A stretch of DNA of 64,000 nucleotides, from positions 9,651,356 to 9,715,355 of the forward strand of contig NC_064040.1 in the NCBI RefSeq assembly GCF_932526225.1, written 5' to 3'. The DNA is from Nematostella vectensis (Eukaryota > Cnidaria > Anthozoa > Actiniaria > Edwardsiidae). Shown one piece after another: positions 59,050 through 64,000 of the stretch (within the stretch, counting starts at the first letter, position 1; every line of letters begins with the position of its first letter). The notes beneath the pieces are model-generated. The model worked only from the letters and a program-made list of their open reading frames with translations, was not told the origin of the DNA and ran no database searches. Made by a program: the position numbers and the translations under genes.

Positions 59050-60345
59050 GGGACGCGTGAATAGGGACGTCCGTCAAATTTAAATATACGCTCACTATAT
59101 GTCAAGCAACTGAGCGGCTGACATATAGGGACATTACGAATACTAATCCGCGGAAGACAAGGGGGAACACACTGATCTATTTTTTGGTGGGAGAGGCGGG
59201 TGGGTGGCAAAAGTGCACATCACCTATAGGGACGCTCATATCAACTTACTAACAGTGCCTGACATATAGGGACGTTACGAATACTAATCCGCGGAAGACA
59301 AGGGGGAACACACTGATCTATTTTTGGTGGGAAGGGCGGGTGGGTGGCAAAAGTGCACATCACCTATAGGGACGCTCATATCAACTTACTAACAGTGCCT
59401 GACATATAGGGACGTTACGAATACTAATCCGCGGAAGACAAGGGGAAACACACTGATCTATTTTTGGTGGGAAGGGCGGGTGGGTGGCAAAAGTGCACAT
59501 CACCTATAGGGACGCTCATATCAACTTACTAACAGTGCCTGACATATAGGGACGTTACGAATACTAATCCGTGGAAGACAAGGGGGAACACACTGATCTA
59601 TTTTTGGTGGGAAGGACGGGTGGGTGGCAAAAGTGCACATCACCTATAGGGACGCTCATATCAACTTACTAACAGTGCCTGACATATAGGGACGTTACGA
59701 ATACTAATCCGCGGAAGACAAGGGGGAACACACTGATCCCTGACATATAGGGACGTTACGAATACTAATCCGCGGAAGACAAGGGGGAACACACTGATCT
59801 ATTTTTGGTGGGAAGGGCGGGTGGGTGGCAAAAGTGCACATCACCTATACGGACGCTCAAATCAACTTACTAACAGTGCCTGCGTGACATATAGGGACGC
59901 GTGACATATAGGGACGTTACCAGTTACCGTCATGCGAGGGCGGGGGCGACCTTTGGGAGCGCCCGCAAAGTGCGCTGGATCTTTGAGCATGCGATTCCGT
60001 GGGAGACAAGGAGGGCCACAGTGATCCATTTATACCTTGTGGGAGGTGGGGGGAGGTGGGTGACAAAAGTAAACATGACCTATACGGGCGCTCATAACAA
60101 GCAACTGAGCGCCTGACATATAGGGACGTTACGAATACGAGTCCGTCGGAGACGAGGGGAAACACACTGACCAATTGTGGGAGGGGGGTGACAAAAGTGC
60201 ACATGTCCTATACGGCACTCAAATCAAGCAACCGAGCGCCTGACATCACTAGACGTTACTAGAACGCGCCCTAGGCAGACAAGGGGGACCACACAGACAA
60301 ATTTATATTTTGTGGGAAGGAAGGGTGGGTGACAATTATATTTTC
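59050..60345. repeat. satellite-like array, about 140-bp unit
   Basis: The unit contains CATATAGGGACGTTACGAAT, CGGAAGACAAGGGGGAACAC, TTTTTGGTGGGAAGGGCGGG and AAAAGTGCACATCACCTATA. Its landmarks recur at 59131, 59272, 59412, 59552 and 59692, then after a shortened unit at 59754, with increasingly diverged copies to about 60340. The central copies are nearly identical, indicating recent expansion or homogenisation. Confidence 0.92.
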
Positions 60346-60899
60346 AGTTTTCCTTAATTTTCTAACGGTACCAGCTCTGCTTTGGATTAGCTCTCTCTAT
60401 TTTAGCGCAATCCCCTCTGCACCCCGTAAGGAATAGCATTTGGTAGGATTTTAAAAAGACGATCACCCAATACTACTTCTTTCATGTAGAGTTCCCCCCC
60501 ATCCCCCCGCCCCCTAGAGTGCTGGTTATTCTTATCTTTAATGCTAATAAGTGTAATGATATGTCATTTACAATAAAAATGAAGATTACACATATATTTC
60601 TATCATATTTTATTTTTATGGAGAAATAATAGCTTGTTTTTGTCATACATGTCACAACACAGGGGCTCAAACAAATTGCAAATGTACATGGAATTCATTA
60701 GGTATCCCAGTCAATCCTTCGCACAGCTTAGTTTTAATTGACTTAAAAACAGGAGCAGGTGTTTGCTTATTAAAGTCTACAGACAATCTGAGAAAAAAGT
60801 TGTCTGCGAAGGCGTTGGTAACAGGAAAATCATTGAATACAGAGTTGCTTTGCTAATGTTTCGAATATTTGCCATTGCCCTTGTTCCCACGCTGCCTTA
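60346..60899. other. 3' flank of GPCR gene, no gene seen
   Basis: AT-rich sequence with a C-rich run near 60494-60513. It probably includes the 3' untranslated region of the minus-strand receptor. Confidence 0.35.
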
Positions 60900-61850
60900 T
60901 TAGTTTGCTCGTGAACACCTAAAAAGTGTTCTTAGAGTGACGATCGTTGCCGTTCGCACCTCAGTGAACCGCCAAAAATAAAGAATAGGATTCAAGCTTG
61001 GATTAAGAGACAGGAAGATGATACCAGTAAATGCCAACTCAACAGGGAGTATTGAGAGAGAATTTTGCGGATGCCTGCTTACGAGTGCGGCAATAAACCA
61101 TACGAAATGTGGAATAAAAGAGAGCAGATAAATCAGCCAGATAGATATCATAGTCAAAACAGAATTTCTCAACTTTTTGGTTGACTCGTTGTTTTTCTTT
61201 TCTGTCTCTTGGCTATGTATCTGATTATGATGTCGACGCAAAATAAAAAGAACTTGTGCATAACAAAATGCGGACACGGTCACCCCTGCGACAAACAAAA
61301 GAGCTGACAAGATGAAAAGATAATTTATAGCAATACCAGTTAGTCGCCATATGGGAAAACATATAGATATAACCCAAATAGCGCACACAATAACCCCAAT
61401 GCGTTTGACCGTGACGACGGCTTGGTAGCGAAGATGGAGATGAAGAAATAGAAATCTTTCTATGGCTGAAAAACAGAGAGTTAAAAACGACGCCACAGCA
61501 AAGCAAAAGAAGCTCACTTCTGATATCTCAAATAAGAGACAGTATACGCCAGGATTGGAGATTCTGAAAGCAATTTTGCTTGCAAATACAAGCGTTAGCA
61601 GCGAAATACCAAAAGCAAAATCAGTCAAGGCAAGGTTCAGGATTACTAGGTTCGAAGGTGTTCTGAGCGATGCAGTCTTGGCAATTGCCAACAACACAGT
61701 TCCGTTCAGAAAAAATGCCGTCAAGCCGAGAATTATGGTGGAGATAATGCTGATGTAAATGTTTGGATATGACTCCTCGAATGCAAATGCTACTCGCGTT
61801 ATCCTATAGCCAGGACACATATCATCAGTAGTGTTGTTAGCATCCATCAC
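60900..61850 (-). CDS. rhodopsin-class GPCR, orphan
   Basis: An intronless 316-aa seven-helix receptor with an N-glycosylation site (NNTT) at the N-terminus. Class A landmarks: Asn in TM1 (FLNGTVLLAI), NLALTD in TM2 with the sodium-site Asp, ERF in place of DRY at the end of TM3, Trp in TM4 (AIWVI), and NPILYFW at the end of TM7. Extracellular loop 2 is very short and lacks Cys, so the usual TM3-loop disulfide cannot form although a Cys is present near TM3. TM5 lacks the usual Pro and Tyr. These features recall the melanocortin/adenosine-type receptors that are expanded in anemones. Single-exon structure fits tandem or retro-derived receptor families. The ligand is unknown. Confidence 0.88.
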   Translation of the reverse strand: MMDANNTTDDMCPGYRITRVAFAFEESYPNIYISIISTIILGLTAFFLNGTVLLAIAKTASLRTPSNLVILNLALTDFAFGISLLTLVFASKIAFRISNPGVYCLLFEISEVSFFCFAVASFLTLCFSAIERFLFLHLHLRYQAVVTVKRIGVIVCAIWVISICFPIWRLTGIAINYLFILSALLFVAGVTVSAFCYAQVLFILRRHHNQIHSQETEKKNNESTKKLRNSVLTMISIWLIYLLSFIPHFVWFIAALVSRHPQNSLSILPVELAFTGIIFLSLNPSLNPILYFWRFTEVRTATIVTLRTLFRCSRAN

Positions 61851-62546
61851 TTTGTCTGGTTTTGCAATCCGAAACGGGTAGACAACTTGTCAGTTATTCT
61901 TACTCCTCTAATGTTCGTATAGAGAAGTTGTTAGACAAAGCTTATGACGATATTCAGCTACGGGTCTTAGCTGTGTCAACTTTGTGATTTGGACAAATCT
62001 AAAATGTTCCGTGTTAAGATCAGATCTTATAAGGAGAACATGCAGGTGTTGTTTGTCAAATTAGGACGTCAAATGAACAACCGACACGCCTTTGATTGCT
62101 TGAGCTATTTTTGGAGGGTTTTTTTTCTACTCGTATTCTGTATGGAAAAGCCTGGAGAAAATAAAAACTTTTTAAAACAACATAATCGGAAAGTTAAAAG
62201 ACACGAAATGCAGTGTGAGAACTATAGGGTCAGCGAGTGGTTAGCGAGCGTCTGAGTAGAAGCCTTTTTTTGCGGGGATCGAATATATTTTGGCTTAAAT
62301 AAATGCGAGCAGCGAGCATATTCGATATTCTTGTTGACCGTCAATACATTCGTTCAGAACTATTAGCTTGAGCAATTTATTCATCCGTGGATAATAGTCT
62401 ACTTGTTGTACAATTTTATATCTGTTTGATTTTCACCTGTCAACGTGGAGCGTTTTTACGAATGTTAAGAAAAGTGAGCAAACATAAGCTTACCTTTTTC
62501 ACCCCAACGGAGAATGCTATTTGAGCAAAGTTTCAACAAGAATTTA
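61851..62546. other. promoter side of GPCR gene, no gene seen
   Basis: No recognisable coding region. The open frame 61989-62255 (plus) has no family features that I can see and ordinary base composition. Confidence 0.35.
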
Positions 62547-62762
62547 TACACTCCTTTTTTATAAAAACGTCTAATTTTCAGAAATTTTGAATTTATTAGG
62601 AGGAGAATTACACAAATGATCAACAGCAATATCACATTTAAGGTTGTTATTATAACACATAAGACTAAAAAAGCACGGCATGCTCTGGGCATGTTCTAAA
62701 AATTTGGTGAGATCTTAGCCTGGACGTTTTAATAAAAAGCTTCTAATAAAAAAAAGAGTGTA
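62547..62762. mobile_element. 216-bp MITE, TACACTC family
   Basis: Ends TACACTCCTTTTTTATAAAA and AAAAAAAAGAGTGTA, flanked by TA on both sides (TA|TACACTC...GAGTGTA|TA), suggesting a TA target duplication. The right end TTTGGTGAGATCTTAGCCTGGACGTT matches the copies at 18024-18355 and 24825-24892. No coding capacity. Confidence 0.75.
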
Positions 62763-64000
62763 TAGTTCATATTTTAGGTGAATTTTTCTCGAGGGGAAAT
62801 TAAGAAATTAACTCATGGTTTTAAAGAACATCTGCACCCTAACATTAAATATCTTACGTTTGATAATACACCCCTGAGAAGTAAATGAACTTTTGAAAAG
62901 TGTTAAGTCATCTTTTAAAAACATATTAGTTAAATAAGCGTTTTTATCGAGATAAGCAAAAAATCTATCCTAAACCAAAAGTTTTTATTCAGGTATTACG
63001 CGAACAATTTGCGGTTTGCCCAATTCTTTATCAAAATTATAGTTGAAGACAGTTTTCTCTGAAGTGGTTATAAACAGGATACTTAGCGACAGGAAAATAT
63101 TTAATGGTATCATCGGGTTTGGCTAAAACGCCATGAGTAACAGGAAACATCTCTAGGAACTGAAAATGCAATTGAGTTACTCTCGGTTTGCAGAGACGAT
63201 TGCTTTTCTATTTCTATTGTTTTCTCTCAGTTTTAAACTGAAAGACATAACTGTGAAACTCTTTTACATTACGACGCTTTTTGGTGTGAAATTCCAGTTT
63301 TGTCGTTTTTTTTTTGTTTTTTCGCAAATGAGATATCGTCTTTTAAGCAAAACTCGCACTGCATATGGATCAAAATTGCACGGCAAATAAAACACAATTG
63401 CACTTGAAATCAAGCAAAATCGCACTGCAAATAAAAAAAACGCATTGCAAATGAAACTAAATTCGCACTGAAAGTTTTCAATTCAATTCGCACTGAGAAA
63501 TTTTAATTTAAGGAAGTTTCTGCAATCAGAACCCCTTGAAGCAAACACATGTTCGCAAAGGAGCGTTAGTTTTATTTTATTTTACTGCCAAGAAAAATAT
63601 GCGCGCTCTCAAAGTTCCAAGAACTGAAAAAAGGAAATATGACCATTCTTCTAAAAGTGATTAAAAGCAATTTACGCGGCGGTGCTGAGGGTTTTTGTCT
63701 ATTTGAAAATACCATCTGTTTGTCTATTAAAACACACTCACACGACACAGTCCTGCCTTTCAATTTTTAAAGAATACTTTGTGGGATAAATTCGTCTCTA
63801 ATTGTTTTAAGAATTCACGCTTTAAAAATATTATCTACAAATGGGCTATACGAAAGCGTTAATGATTTGCTGAAAAAAAAAACCGTTGTCTTAAGTGGCT
63901 AAAAAACTATCGATGCGCTTGAGAAATATTGAGAGTATCTTGTTTTCGAAAATGCCTTTGTGGGGAACTTTGTTAGTAAGAGAATTTCGAGTGTCGTCCT
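62763..64000. other. intergenic, right edge
   Basis: No gene recognised. A short irregular repeat of (A/T)CGCACTGAAA / TTGCACTGCAAATAAA occurs from about 63355 to 63505 (AATCGCACTGCAAATAAA, ATTCGCACTGAAAG, ATTCGCACTGAGAAA). The rest is AT-rich. Confidence 0.4.

Overview
The window looks like nuclear DNA of a cnidarian, most likely a sea anemone close to Nematostella. It is AT-rich with intron-rich, animal-type genes. Recognised proteins are CCSAP, an ARF-like GTPase, a chymotrypsin-fold protease, two Dispatched-type RND transporters, TTC27, HTD2 and a class A GPCR. Repeats include non-autonomous DNA transposons, a CR1/L2-type LINE remnant, a tRNA-derived SINE and many minisatellites. The organism call is inference from gene style; no database was searched.

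Layout. On the minus strand, from the left: CCSAP (2 exons, 424-1920); a damaged, divergent ARF-like gene (2553-3047, possibly to 3120); a secreted trypsin-like protease (5 exons, 4127-9163) with two introns filled by repeats. Next comes a 4.5 kb spacer holding an SRP/7SL-like RNA candidate (11547-11783, plus strand) and a foldback element. Two head-to-tail paralogous Dispatched-like genes follow (13651-22927, 9 coding exons, about 1022 aa; and 25597-36859, 10 coding exons, about 1010 aa). After them lie a decayed reverse transcriptase (38912-40160) and the 30-exon TTC27 gene (41803-54061, 832 aa). HTD2 (54374-56110, plus strand) is divergently arranged from TTC27. The right end has a pair of orphan exon-like sequences, a 140-bp satellite-like array (59050-60345), an intronless GPCR (60900-61850, minus) and a MITE.

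Most exon boundaries were fixed by hand: GT/AG sites were required, phases had to match from exon to exon, and remembered family alignments were used as a check. For all multi-exon genes the total length is a whole number of codons.

The main unusual signal is in how introns are built. In several genes tandem arrays start at, or very near, the 5' splice site. In three cases the repeat unit itself contains the end of the exon plus its GT donor. The best example is the last intron of TTC27: a 24-bp unit carrying ATCAAG|GTATGC is repeated about 37 times, is a multiple of three and stays open for about 20 units next to the exon. It therefore makes a ladder of potential in-frame donors.
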